39,866 nucleotides of DNA from CAZWRK01 sp964635875 (GTDB lineage: Bacteria > Pseudomonadota > Gammaproteobacteria > Burkholderiales > Aquaspirillaceae). Shown piece by piece: positions 1-7,360 of the stretch (the stretch's first letter is position 1; the number at the start of each line of letters is the position of its first letter). The notes below the pieces were generated by a model. The model made no database searches. It was given only the letters and a program-made list of their open reading frames with translations, and was not told the DNA's origin. Where the stretch lies: assembly GCA_964635875.1 (NCBI GenBank), contig CAZWRK010000027.1:1-39866 (forward strand), read 5' to 3'. A program made the position numbers and the translations under genes.

Positions 1-164
1 AATACGCCAAGATGTTCATCCTGGAAGGCAAGACCAACTACCCGAGCATGACCGCACGTCGTCGCCTGACTGCCGATCATCCGATCGAGCAAGTGGGTGC
101 ACAACTGCGCGCCATGATGCCTTGGATCTCCAAGAACAAACTGGTTGACCAATCTAAAAACTAA
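1..164 (+). CDS. ilvC: Ketol-acid reductoisomerase, C-terminal end (partial)
   Basis: Only the last 53 codons are present; the gene enters from the left edge and stops with TAA at 162-164. IlvC is the NADPH-dependent enzyme that isomerises and reduces acetolactate or acetohydroxybutyrate in valine, leucine and isoleucine synthesis, in the cytosol. The visible tail contains the conserved stretches FILEGKTNYPSM, RRRLTADHPIE and VGAQLRAMMPWI, and ends in KNKLVDQSKN. This is the ending I know from class I (short) betaproteobacterial IlvC proteins. A strong intrinsic terminator follows 17 bases after the stop. Its position upstream of psd, pssA and leuA matches a common betaproteobacterial branched-chain/phospholipid gene order. 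The identification is firm; nothing can be said about the missing N-terminal part. Confidence 0.93.
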   Translation, partial: YAKMFILEGKTNYPSMTARRRLTADHPIEQVGAQLRAMMPWISKNKLVDQSKN

Positions 165-181
165 TTTTCGTTTTTAGCCAG

Positions 182-212
182 CAACGGGAGCGCCAAGCTC
201 CCGTTGTTTTTT
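182..212 (+). terminator. Intrinsic terminator after ilvC
   Basis: A perfect 10-bp stem, CAACGGGAGC (182-191) and GCTCCCGTTG (197-206), encloses a 5-base loop and runs into six T residues (207-212). It ends the ilvC transcript before psd. Confidence 0.88.
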
Positions 213-273
213 GCCCCGACCCGCGGGCCGGTTTACAATCCGCGGCTTTTCACCCACATTAAGGACAGCGGCT

Positions 274-915
274 GTGAACCACTACCCACACCCGATTATT
301 GCTCGCGAGGGCTGGCCCTTCCTGCTCTGCGCACTGTGCATCTCCGTTATTCTGAGTTTTGTCATTGGCGTTTGGTCGATCCCTTTCTGGATTATCACCC
401 TCTTCGTGCTGCAATTTTTCCGTGACCCAGCTCGGACAATTCCTCAGCAAGAAAACGCCGTGCTCTCACCCGCAGATGGCCGCATTGTGACCATTGAGCG
501 CACCCAAGATCCGCAACTGGGCTCCGATGCGATTAAAGTGAGCGTATTTATGAATGTCTTTAATGTGCATTCAAACCGCAGCCCAGTGGATGGCGCCGTC
601 ACGAAAGTTAATTATTTTCCAGGCAGTTTTTTGAACGCAGCACTGGCAAAAGCCTCAATGGAAAATGAGCGCAATGCCGTTTCCGTGCGCATGAAAAACG
701 GCACCGAAATTACCTTCATTCAAATTGCTGGTCTCGTGGCACGTCGAATTCTGTGTTATACCCAAGCGGGCGACACCCTCAGCCGCGGGCAACGCTACGG
801 CTTTATCCGTTTTGGCTCACGTGTCGATGTTTACTTACCGACCAGCGCCATCGTCAAAGTCAGCATTGGCGACAAAGTCAGTGCCACAGAAACGATTCTG
901 GCTGAACTGGTTTGA
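274..915 (+). CDS. psd: Phosphatidylserine decarboxylase proenzyme
   Basis: Psd is a membrane enzyme that converts phosphatidylserine to phosphatidylethanolamine after cutting itself into two chains and forming a pyruvoyl group. The product from the GTG at 274 is 213 residues, the length of the short Psd class. A hydrophobic segment spans about residues 15-48. The conserved FRDPARTIP and LSPADGRIV blocks follow at about 49-71, then FMNVFNVHSNRSPVDG at 92-107. The self-cleavage Gly-Ser pair is at 181-182, inside RFGSRVDVYLP. An upstream in-frame ATG at 211 was not used because it lies in the ilvC terminator; the GTG has an AAGGACAG ribosome-binding site at 261-268. The next gene, pssA, makes its substrate, so the two form a two-step phosphatidylethanolamine unit. 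Confidence 0.93.
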   Translation: MNHYPHPIIAREGWPFLLCALCISVILSFVIGVWSIPFWIITLFVLQFFRDPARTIPQQENAVLSPADGRIVTIERTQDPQLGSDAIKVSVFMNVFNVHSNRSPVDGAVTKVNYFPGSFLNAALAKASMENERNAVSVRMKNGTEITFIQIAGLVARRILCYTQAGDTLSRGQRYGFIRFGSRVDVYLPTSAIVKVSIGDKVSATETILAELV

Positions 916-944
916 CCTTGAATACCGATAGCGACAAGGCCACC

Positions 945-1727
945 ATGCAAACCGATGACCGTCCTGTTGCGGCCAACAAACTCACCCTGCGCAGGCAGGG
1001 GATTTATTTGCTGCCCAACTTATTTACACTTGCAGCCCTGTTCTCTGGCTTTTACGCCATTGTGCAGGCCATGGATAACCATTTCGACTACGCGGCAGTC
1101 GCGATTTTTATTGCCATGATTCTGGATGGCATGGATGGTCGTGTTGCCCGCATGACCCACAGCCAAAGCGCCTTTGGTGCAGAATTCGACTCGCTATCCG
1201 ATATGGTCAGTTTTGGCGTCGCACCCGCACTGGTTGCGTACGAATGGATGCTTAAAGATCTGGGTAAAATCGGCTGGCTCGTCGCCTTTATCTATTGTGC
1301 AGGGGCCGCGCTACGACTCGCACGCTTTAACACCATGATTGGATCTGCCGATAAACGCTGGTTTACGGGCCTCCCTAGCCCAGCCGCCGCCGCCCTAGTC
1401 GCGGGTTTGGTGTGGATCTGCCACGAATATGGCTATCGCGATATGGAAATTCTGCCTTGGGTCACACTGGGCTTTACCGCCTTCGCGGGTATTTCCATGG
1501 TCGTAAACACCAAGTTTTATAGCTTTAAAGAAATTAACGTACGCCAAAAAGTACCGTTTATGGCGTTACTGCTGGTTGTGCTCGCGATTGTGCTCGTGAT
1601 GGCTAAACCGCCTCTCATTTTGTTTGGCTTTTTTGTGCTCTATGGATTATCTGGATACGGAATCAGCATACTCAGACGATTCAAACGCAAAAAACCGCCA
1701 ATGGCGCAGCCACAATTAGACAAATAG
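945..1727 (+). CDS. pssA: CDP-diacylglycerol--serine O-phosphatidyltransferase
   Basis: PssA is an integral membrane enzyme that joins serine to CDP-diacylglycerol to give phosphatidylserine, the substrate of the neighbouring Psd. From the ATG at 945 it has 260 residues. It carries the complete CDP-alcohol phosphatidyltransferase signature: D64 G65 x2 A68 R69, eight residues, G, three residues, D82, three residues, D86 (in DGRVAR...FDSLSD). About seven hydrophobic segments are visible, and the C-terminus is basic. The start is uncertain. A TTG at 912 would overlap the psd stop and add 11 residues, but it lacks a ribosome-binding site, whereas AAGG precedes the ATG at 945. The gene is cotranscribed with psd and closed by a terminator. 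Confidence 0.93.
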   Translation: MQTDDRPVAANKLTLRRQGIYLLPNLFTLAALFSGFYAIVQAMDNHFDYAAVAIFIAMILDGMDGRVARMTHSQSAFGAEFDSLSDMVSFGVAPALVAYEWMLKDLGKIGWLVAFIYCAGAALRLARFNTMIGSADKRWFTGLPSPAAAALVAGLVWICHEYGYRDMEILPWVTLGFTAFAGISMVVNTKFYSFKEINVRQKVPFMALLLVVLAIVLVMAKPPLILFGFFVLYGLSGYGISILRRFKRKKPPMAQPQLDK

Positions 1728-1730
1728 TCC

Positions 1731-1757
1731 AAAAGCCCGCCCCGAGCGGGCTTTTTT
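1731..1757 (+). terminator. Intrinsic terminator after pssA
   Basis: The stem AAAAGCCCGC (1731-1740) and GCGGGCTTTTTT (1746-1757) around a short CCCGA loop ends in a T-run. It separates psd-pssA from leuA, which has its own promoter just downstream. Confidence 0.88.
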
Positions 1758-1790
1758 ACGCACAAAACACACAATTTGCAGCGCAACATA

Positions 1791-1819
1791 TTGACACAAT
1801 GTCCAATGAATTCTACTAT
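1791..1819 (+). promoter_or_regulatory. Sigma70-type promoter for leuA
   Basis: A perfect -35 box TTGACA (1791-1796) is separated by 17 bases from a -10 box TACTAT (1814-1819, 4 of 6 matches to TATAAT). Transcription should begin near 1826, about 22 bases before the ATG at 1848. This rules out the in-frame ATGs at 1776 and 1806, which lie upstream of the expected transcript start, and supports the HTH-like domain being translated as the beginning of leuA. Confidence 0.72.
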
Positions 1820-1847
1820 CACCCCACTAGCAGCCAAGAGAACAACC

Positions 1848-3644
1848 ATGCAATTAGACATCGAGCGTCTAATCGCTGATTTTGGTGGACCGGGACTCCT
1901 CGCAGAGACACTCCAACAGGCCTATCCCGACGAGCCAATTTCACGCGCAGCCATTTATAAATGGCGTGAGCGAGGCAGCATGCCACTGACTCAGCTCAAT
2001 AAACTGATTCAGCTGGCCGCCTCACAAGGGCGCTCGCTGGATATCAATACGTATTTGACTGGCACACACCCTGTGCCCAACATCGGGAGATCCCCTACCA
2101 TGAGTCGTGACCGTTTAGTCATTTTTGATACCACCCTCCGTGATGGCGAACAAAGCCCGGGCGCATCGATGACCCGCGAAGAAAAAATCCGTATCGCTCG
2201 CCAACTGGAAAAGCTCGGTGTCGATGTGATTGAGGCCGGCTTTGCGGCAGCCAGCCCCGGTGATGCAGAGTCAATCCGTGCCATCGCAGAAGCGATTAAA
2301 GAATCGACCGTCTGTAGCTTGGCGCGCGCTAACGAACGCGACGTGCGCGCCGCCGGTGAAGCGATCAAACCCGCTGCAAAAGGCCGGATCCATACCTTTA
2401 TCGCGACCAGCCCGATTCATATGGAGAAAAAACTCCGCATGACGCCGGACGAAGTCGTCGCAGCCGCCGTCAATGCGGTCAAAATTGCCCGCGAATACAC
2501 AGACGATGTGGAGTTTTCAGCAGAAGATGCGTTGCGCTCAGATATCGACTTCTTGGCCCGTGTTTTCGGCGCAGTCATTGAAGCAGGTGCAACCACACTG
2601 AACGTACCTGACACCGTCGGCTATTCGACACCGCAACGCACCGAAAGTTTTTTCCGCGAGCTAATCGCCAAGACCCCAAACGCCGACAAAGCGATTTGGT
2701 CAGCGCACTGCCACAATGACTTGGGCATGGCGGTTGCAAACTCACTGGCCGCAGTATTGGGCGGCGCGCGCCAAGTAGAATGCACCATCAATGGCTTAGG
2801 CGAGCGCGCAGGGAATGCGGCACTGGAAGAAATCGTGATGGCGGTCAAAACGCGTCGTGATGTCTTTAATGTGGATACCCGCATCGAAAGCACACAAATT
2901 GTGCCGACCTCGAAATTGGTTTCGACGATTACGGGCTATCCAGTTCAACCGAACAAAGCGATTGTGGGCGCAAATGCCTTCGCGCATGAATCTGGCATCC
3001 ACCAAGATGGCGTACTCAAGCATCGTGAAACCTACGAAATTATGAGTGCTGAATCAGTGGGTTGGAGTACGAACCGCTTGACCTTGGGCAAGTTGTCCGG
3101 CCGCAACGCGTTCAAAACCAAGTTAACTGATTTGGGTATTGAACTCAGCTCGGAAGAAGCATTAAACGCAGCATTTGCGCGCTTTAAAGAATTGGCCGAT
3201 CGCAAACGCGAGATTTTCGACGAAGATTTGCACGCATTGGTCTCCGATGAAATGGTGACTATCGAGCAAGAAAATCTGAAATTGATTTCCTTGAAAGTCG
3301 CCACAGAAACAGGCGAGCCACCGGTAGCGACATTAACCGTCAGCGACCACGGCACAGAACGCAAAGCCGAATCCTCGGGTTCTGGCCCTGTAGATGCAGC
3401 TTTCAAAGCGATTGAAACGTTGGCGCAATCGGGTGCAGAGCTTCAGCTGTATTCAGTGAATGCGATTACCAGCGGCACCGATAGCCAAGGTGAGGTCACG
3501 GTTCGCTTGCAACGGGAAGGCAAGATTGTGAATGGCCAAGGGGCAGACACCGACATTATCGTCGCCTCGGCAAAAGCATACCTCTCGGCACTCAATAAAC
3601 TATCGAACAAGCTTGAGCGCTTAAATCCTCAACCACGGGTGTAA
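1848..3644 (+). CDS. leuA: 2-isopropylmalate synthase with N-terminal HTH-like domain
   Basis: LeuA condenses acetyl-CoA with 2-oxoisovalerate, the first committed step of leucine synthesis. The 598-residue product has two parts. Residues 1-84 form a small domain resembling a phage Cro/YdaS-type helix-turn-helix (ISRAAIYKWRERGSMP, 31-46), then a short linker. Residues 85-598 are a complete LeuA of normal length, with DTTLRDGEQ (94-102) at the metal site, the HCHNDLG metal-binding motif, an HESGIHQDG motif and a C-terminal leucine-binding regulatory domain with GSGPVDA and GADTDI motifs. The start at 1848 has an AAGAG site and lies just behind a good promoter. An internal ATG at 2100, preceded by GGGAG at 2085-2089 (10-base spacing), could give a standard LeuA as well. 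I have a vague memory of a named domain shared by phage proteins and some LeuA proteins. The catalytic assignment is certain; the role of the extra domain is unknown. Confidence 0.95.
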   Translation: MQLDIERLIADFGGPGLLAETLQQAYPDEPISRAAIYKWRERGSMPLTQLNKLIQLAASQGRSLDINTYLTGTHPVPNIGRSPTMSRDRLVIFDTTLRDGEQSPGASMTREEKIRIARQLEKLGVDVIEAGFAAASPGDAESIRAIAEAIKESTVCSLARANERDVRAAGEAIKPAAKGRIHTFIATSPIHMEKKLRMTPDEVVAAAVNAVKIAREYTDDVEFSAEDALRSDIDFLARVFGAVIEAGATTLNVPDTVGYSTPQRTESFFRELIAKTPNADKAIWSAHCHNDLGMAVANSLAAVLGGARQVECTINGLGERAGNAALEEIVMAVKTRRDVFNVDTRIESTQIVPTSKLVSTITGYPVQPNKAIVGANAFAHESGIHQDGVLKHRETYEIMSAESVGWSTNRLTLGKLSGRNAFKTKLTDLGIELSSEEALNAAFARFKELADRKREIFDEDLHALVSDEMVTIEQENLKLISLKVATETGEPPVATLTVSDHGTERKAESSGSGPVDAAFKAIETLAQSGAELQLYSVNAITSGTDSQGEVTVRLQREGKIVNGQGADTDIIVASAKAYLSALNKLSNKLERLNPQPRV

Positions 3645-3707
3645 TCAGCGATCCTGAACCACACGCCAACATTCAGAGGTGACTGTGATCCAGTGACACT
3701 CTTCACA

Positions 3708-3738
3708 CAGGCCCCACAAGGGCCTGCTGGCATTTCTT
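3708..3738 (+). terminator. Probable terminator after leuA
   Basis: The 7-bp stem CAGGCCC (3708-3714) and GGGCCTG (3720-3726) with a CACAA loop is followed by a moderately T-rich stretch rather than a clean T-run. It is a weak intrinsic terminator candidate between leuA and bioD. Confidence 0.45.
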
Positions 3739-3756
3739 TTATTTAAGGCTCTCTCT

Positions 3757-4395
3757 ATGATCACGCTCAAAAACTATTTCATCACGGGTACAGACACCGA
3801 AATTGGAAAGACACATGCGGCGATGCATGTGCTGCGCGGGTGGAAGCAACAGGGCCGACATGTCGCGGCGATGAAACCCATTGCTAGTGGTGCCACATTG
3901 AATGCAGCAGGCGAATGGATCAATGAGGATGTCGAACGTTTGATATCGGTCACAGGGCAAAGCGACCGCGCCTTAATGAACCCATACTGTTTTGAGCCGC
4001 CGATTGCGCCGCATATCGCCGCGCAGGCTGCGGGGGTCACGATAGATTTAGATCGGATCACGCACCATTACAAGCAACTGTCTACCCATTATGAAGCGGT
4101 GCTCGTGGAGGGTGCGGGGGGCTGGCTCGCGCCACTCAGTGTTGATTTAGACATGGCAGATCTGGCCAAACGCTTGAATTTACCCGTTATTTTGGTCGTG
4201 GGTATGAAACTCGGGTGTTTAAATCATGCGCGTCTCACAGCGCATGCAATTGAAACATCAGGTTGCCATTTGGCAGGCTGGATTGCGAATCAACTCGAGA
4301 AGAATCAAGTCGCGTATGCAGAAAATCTAGCGACTTTACAGTCCAAGATTTCTGCCCCTTTATTGGCAGAGATTCCATACAGCAGCCCGCAATGA
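3757..4395 (+). CDS. bioD: Dethiobiotin synthetase
   Basis: BioD is the cytosolic ATP-dependent enzyme that closes the ureido ring of dethiobiotin from diaminopelargonate and CO2, the penultimate step of biotin synthesis. The 212-residue protein begins with the family's P-loop, FITGTDTEIGKT (residues 8-19). The substrate-binding region KPIASG is near residue 40, and the conserved VEGAGGWLAPL is near residue 120. Its length is close to that of other BioD proteins (about 220). An AAGG site precedes the ATG. No other bio gene is in the window, so it is separated from the rest of the pathway here. Downstream there is a roughly 180-base AT-rich gap to the Sco1 gene in which I find no convincing gene or promoter. 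Confidence 0.9.
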   Translation: MITLKNYFITGTDTEIGKTHAAMHVLRGWKQQGRHVAAMKPIASGATLNAAGEWINEDVERLISVTGQSDRALMNPYCFEPPIAPHIAAQAAGVTIDLDRITHHYKQLSTHYEAVLVEGAGGWLAPLSVDLDMADLAKRLNLPVILVVGMKLGCLNHARLTAHAIETSGCHLAGWIANQLEKNQVAYAENLATLQSKISAPLLAEIPYSSPQ

Positions 4396-4572
4396 AACAA
4401 ACCCACAAAAATGCCAAAAAACTAAAAAATACACTTTATCGATTTTTCTTGCCTATTTATAGCTTCGCCACTATCCTGCCGACGTTAGCAAATACTAATA
4501 GTACTCACCGTTTGACCTAGGCCTGTTTATGATTGCCTTTTTTACCAAAAAGACAGAACAAAAGTGGCCATC

Positions 4573-5172
4573 ATGACCCATTGGTTTCGCCGTATTTTTA
4601 TCGCCTCACTTTCTCTGATGATCGTCGCATGCCAAGGCCAAGAGTCGGCACGGCCCGCGTATCAAGGCACAGACATTAGTAGCATGCAACTTGGTAGCGA
4701 CTTCACACTGACTGACCATCATGGGAAAAAACGCCGCCTATCTGAATTTCATGGTAAAGCAGTAGTTTTGTTTTTCGGTTATATTCACTGTCCTGACGTC
4801 TGCCCAACAACACTCGCTGAACTTGCATCTACAATGAAAAAGTTGGGAAGCGATGCAGATCGCGTTCAAGTTTTGTTTGTTTCGGTCGATCCAGAGAGAG
4901 ATTCTGCAGAACAAATGGCAGCGTATGTCACTGCCTTCGATCCGCGATTTATTGGTTTAAGCGGATCAACAAGCGACATTACAAATGTTGCTCGAGCCTA
5001 TAAAATAGTGCACGAAAAACGCGGGGATATCGCGTCAGGAAACTATACAATAGACCATAGCGCAGCGAGTTTTCTATTCGATCCGCAAGGAAAATTACAG
5101 GTTATGATCCCTTATGGTGGTGGCAGCGACATGTTCGTCCATGACCTAAAAATCGTATTATCTCGTCACTGA
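4573..5172 (+). CDS. Sco1/SenC/PrrC family copper-chaperone lipoprotein
   Basis: Sco proteins are thioredoxin-fold proteins on the outer face of the cytoplasmic membrane that deliver copper to, or reduce, the CuA site of cytochrome c oxidase. This 199-residue protein has a basic N-terminus, a hydrophobic signal and a lipobox ending in IVAC, so Cys20 should be lipid-modified. The copper-binding CPDVC motif is at C73 and C77 (GYIHCPDVCPTT), and the conserved ligand histidine is H162 in TIDHSAASFLFDPQG. All three metal ligands are present. A GTG at 4564 could add three residues; neither start has a strong ribosome-binding site. No oxidase genes are nearby, so the partner cannot be named. Confidence 0.88.
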   Translation: MTHWFRRIFIASLSLMIVACQGQESARPAYQGTDISSMQLGSDFTLTDHHGKKRRLSEFHGKAVVLFFGYIHCPDVCPTTLAELASTMKKLGSDADRVQVLFVSVDPERDSAEQMAAYVTAFDPRFIGLSGSTSDITNVARAYKIVHEKRGDIASGNYTIDHSAASFLFDPQGKLQVMIPYGGGSDMFVHDLKIVLSRH

Positions 5173-5211
5173 ATTTCGCAAAGCTCGCTAGATTCAGTGT
5201 GTTTTTATTTT
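5167..5211 (+). terminator. Possible terminator overlapping the end of the Sco gene
   Basis: Perfect 8-base arms CACTGAAT (5167-5174) and ATTCAGTG (5192-5199) are followed by a T-rich run. The left arm includes the Sco stop codon (5170-5172). The 17-base loop is longer than ideal. Confidence 0.5.
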
Positions 5212-5242
5212 AAGACAGACCCTACCATTGGCGTTCAGGAAC

Positions 5243-6022
5243 GTGACAGATTCGGACAATACACTCGGTAGTTCGCCTAACGCCGCCTTGCCGGTGAATA
5301 GCGATAAACTTGCCCAATATACTCTGACCTCCCCATTAGAGATCGCGCATCACCTGCGCCGTATCGTTTTGGCTAATCAGATGGTCACGGTATTCTCTAA
5401 CCAAGGTAAATCCTTCATTCTTTCACGGATTCTTGCCGTTGATAGCAAGCAAGATTTACTGATATTCGACATGGGTTCCAATCCAGACATGAATCGGCTA
5501 CTGCTCAAAAGCGACCGCCATGTCTTTGTTTGCACGCCAGAAGGCGTCAAAACCCAGTTCGCTGTTGGACGTGTCCGTGAAATCAATTACGAAGGGCGCG
5601 CCGCGCTGGCGACGGCCATTCCGATTGAGCTTATTAAGCTGCAACGGCGTGAATATTTCCGCATTCAGACCCCCATCGCTAGCCCAATCAGCTGCCATAT
5701 GCACGACTTTGATGGTGGTAAAGGCCTGATTCTGCCTGTTTACGATATCAGCCTTGGCGGCGTGTCTCTCATTTTGCCGGATGATATTCCTGGCGTTGGG
5801 GTCGGCATGAACTCGCATGACTGCTCACTTGATCTCAAGCAAAGTGGCACGATTCCCGTTGAAATCGAAGTGCGTAATAAAATCGCCGTTCGACAGAAAA
5901 ATGGGGTTTCGCACACCCGTGTTGGCTGTGAGTTCCGCCATTTATCGGCAAAAGCCGAAAACAACATTCAGCGCTATATTTCTCAATTAGAGCGTGAACG
6001 GCGGGCACTGCTTCGCGACTAA
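5243..6022 (+). CDS. YcgR-like flagellar brake protein (PilZ domain)
   Basis: YcgR proteins bind cyclic di-GMP through a C-terminal PilZ domain and then slow the flagellar motor. The product is about 259 residues. The N-terminal half (about 30-130) matches the YcgR-N fold type, with the typical FSNQGKSFILSRILAVD and LLIFDMGSN stretches. The c-di-GMP-binding motif of the PilZ domain is complete: RREYFR at 135-140 (RxxxR) and DISLGG at 168-173 (D/NxSxxG). The start is unclear. The GTG at 5243 has AGGA only two bases upstream, and a TTG at 5228 has no obvious site. With two chemoreceptor genes also in the window, a role in motility control is likely; no flagellar genes are adjacent. Confidence 0.85.
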   Translation: MTDSDNTLGSSPNAALPVNSDKLAQYTLTSPLEIAHHLRRIVLANQMVTVFSNQGKSFILSRILAVDSKQDLLIFDMGSNPDMNRLLLKSDRHVFVCTPEGVKTQFAVGRVREINYEGRAALATAIPIELIKLQRREYFRIQTPIASPISCHMHDFDGGKGLILPVYDISLGGVSLILPDDIPGVGVGMNSHDCSLDLKQSGTIPVEIEVRNKIAVRQKNGVSHTRVGCEFRHLSAKAENNIQRYISQLERERRALLRD

Positions 6023-6071
6023 ATCGCGCGCGCCCCGTTTTTCCCTGCCCAATATCGATTGCCCCAAAGTT

Positions 6072-6710
6072 ATGTTGACCATTGCCCTCTCTAAGGGTCG
6101 TATTTTTGACGAGACCCTGCCCCTTCTTGCCGCAGCAGGGATTACCCCATTAGAAGATCCCGAATCATCGAGAAAACTCATTATCGGGACGAACCGGGAC
6201 GATGTGCAGCTCATTATTGTGCGCGCCAGCGATGTTCCGACCTACGTCCAATATGCCGCAGCCGATCTTGGGATTGCCGGACGAGATGTCCTCATTGAGC
6301 ATGGCGGTCTTGGTTTGTACCAACCTGTCGACCTCAATATTGCTCGCTGCCGTATGATGGTCGCAGTCAAAAATGGCTTTGATTACGAAACGGCTGTCCG
6401 CCAAGGCGCCCGCCTGCGTGTCGCCACCAAATACCCCGAAATTGCCCGAGAACACTTCTCGCGCAAAGGCGTTCACGTCGACATCATCAAACTCTACGGC
6501 TCCATGGAACTCGCGCCACTCGTTGGACTGGCAGACGCCATCGTCGATCTAGTTTCAACAGGCAATACCCTCAAAGCCAATGACTTAATCGCTGTTGAAC
6601 ACATCATCGACATTAGCTCGCGCCTTGTTGTGAACCAAGCCGCTTTAAAGCTGAAATATCAGACTGTTCAGCCGGTCATTGATGCATTCGCCCGCTCTGC
6701 TGCCCAATAA
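6072..6710 (+). CDS. hisG: ATP phosphoribosyltransferase, short form
   Basis: HisG joins ATP and PRPP, the first and feedback-controlled step of histidine synthesis. The 212-residue product starts MLTIALSKGRIFDET and ends without the C-terminal ACT-like histidine-binding domain, so it is the short form. Short HisG proteins need the regulatory subunit HisZ, which is not in this window. The substrate motif VDLVSTGNTLKAN is at about 158-170, and DLGIAGRDVL at 65-74. An in-frame ATG at 5994 would add 26 atypical residues and overlap the preceding gene, so 6072 is preferred. It is the first his gene of the cluster and sits 15 bases before the exporter gene. Confidence 0.93.
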   Translation: MLTIALSKGRIFDETLPLLAAAGITPLEDPESSRKLIIGTNRDDVQLIIVRASDVPTYVQYAAADLGIAGRDVLIEHGGLGLYQPVDLNIARCRMMVAVKNGFDYETAVRQGARLRVATKYPEIAREHFSRKGVHVDIIKLYGSMELAPLVGLADAIVDLVSTGNTLKANDLIAVEHIIDISSRLVVNQAALKLKYQTVQPVIDAFARSAAQ

Positions 6711-6725
6711 GCCATAGGAATTTTC

Positions 6726-7352
6726 ATGACTTTCGATTCTGCGATCATGATTACCTTGATCGCGGTCTTGGCAATGATCAGCCCTGGCCCCGATTTTATT
6801 TTAGTCATCAAGCATGCTGCCACCCAACCACGGCGCGTCGCGCTGGCGACCGCACTCGGCATCAATGTTGGAGTCATGGTGCATATCAGCTACTGTATCG
6901 CGGGCTTAGCCCTGATCATTAGCCAAACGCCATGGCTGTTTAACCTATTAAAATATGCCGGTGCCAGCTATCTCATTTGGATGGGCGCACAAGCCCTATT
7001 CGCTCGCCGTGCCACCGCAAACGCAGCCGCACACGCGCAGCCCGCAAACATAAACCATCTCAGCCCGTTGCAGGCATTTGGCCAAGGCCTGCTATGTAAC
7101 CTGCTCAACCCTAAAGTCACGCTCTTTTTCTTTAGCGTTTTCACCCAATTAATGAGCCCAAGCAGCACACTGATCGACCGGCTCACCATGGGCAGTATTA
7201 TTTGCACACTCAGCCTGCTGTACTGGCCGCTGCTCGTACTCTTTGTGCAGCACCGTTTTATTCAAACACTCCTTCACCGCATTCAACGCAGCATCAACCG
7301 CGTATTGGGTGCGGCCTTGATCGCCCTTGGAGCCAAAGTCGCTCTTAGCTAA
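6726..7352 (+). CDS. LysE/RhtB family amino-acid exporter
   Basis: The product is a 208-residue inner-membrane protein with about six hydrophobic segments. It has the family's N-terminal signature MISPGPDFILVIKHA (about 17-31) and the conserved NLLNPKVTLFFFSVF (about 126-140). LysE/RhtB proteins export amino acids or related metabolites, driven by the proton gradient. It has a good AGGA ribosome-binding site and lies inside the his operon, 15 bases after hisG and 8 bases before hisD, so it should be cotranscribed with them. By context its cargo could be histidine or a pathway intermediate, but the family is too broad to assign a substrate from sequence. Confidence 0.87.
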   Translation: MTFDSAIMITLIAVLAMISPGPDFILVIKHAATQPRRVALATALGINVGVMVHISYCIAGLALIISQTPWLFNLLKYAGASYLIWMGAQALFARRATANAAAHAQPANINHLSPLQAFGQGLLCNLLNPKVTLFFFSVFTQLMSPSSTLIDRLTMGSIICTLSLLYWPLLVLFVQHRFIQTLLHRIQRSINRVLGAALIALGAKVALS

Positions 7353-7360
7353 GGATTTCT

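Noticed and set aside
1776..1847. Upstream ATG codons (1776 and 1806) as the leuA start
   Set aside because: They lie before or within the predicted promoter, so they would not be on the transcript.
4263..4520. A plus-strand frame overlapping the end of bioD and the following gap
   Set aside because: Starts inside bioD in another frame, no ribosome-binding site, and no hallmark of a protein.
4512..4533. TTGACC and TATGAT as a promoter for the Sco gene
   Set aside because: The boxes are only 10 bases apart, too close for sigma70.
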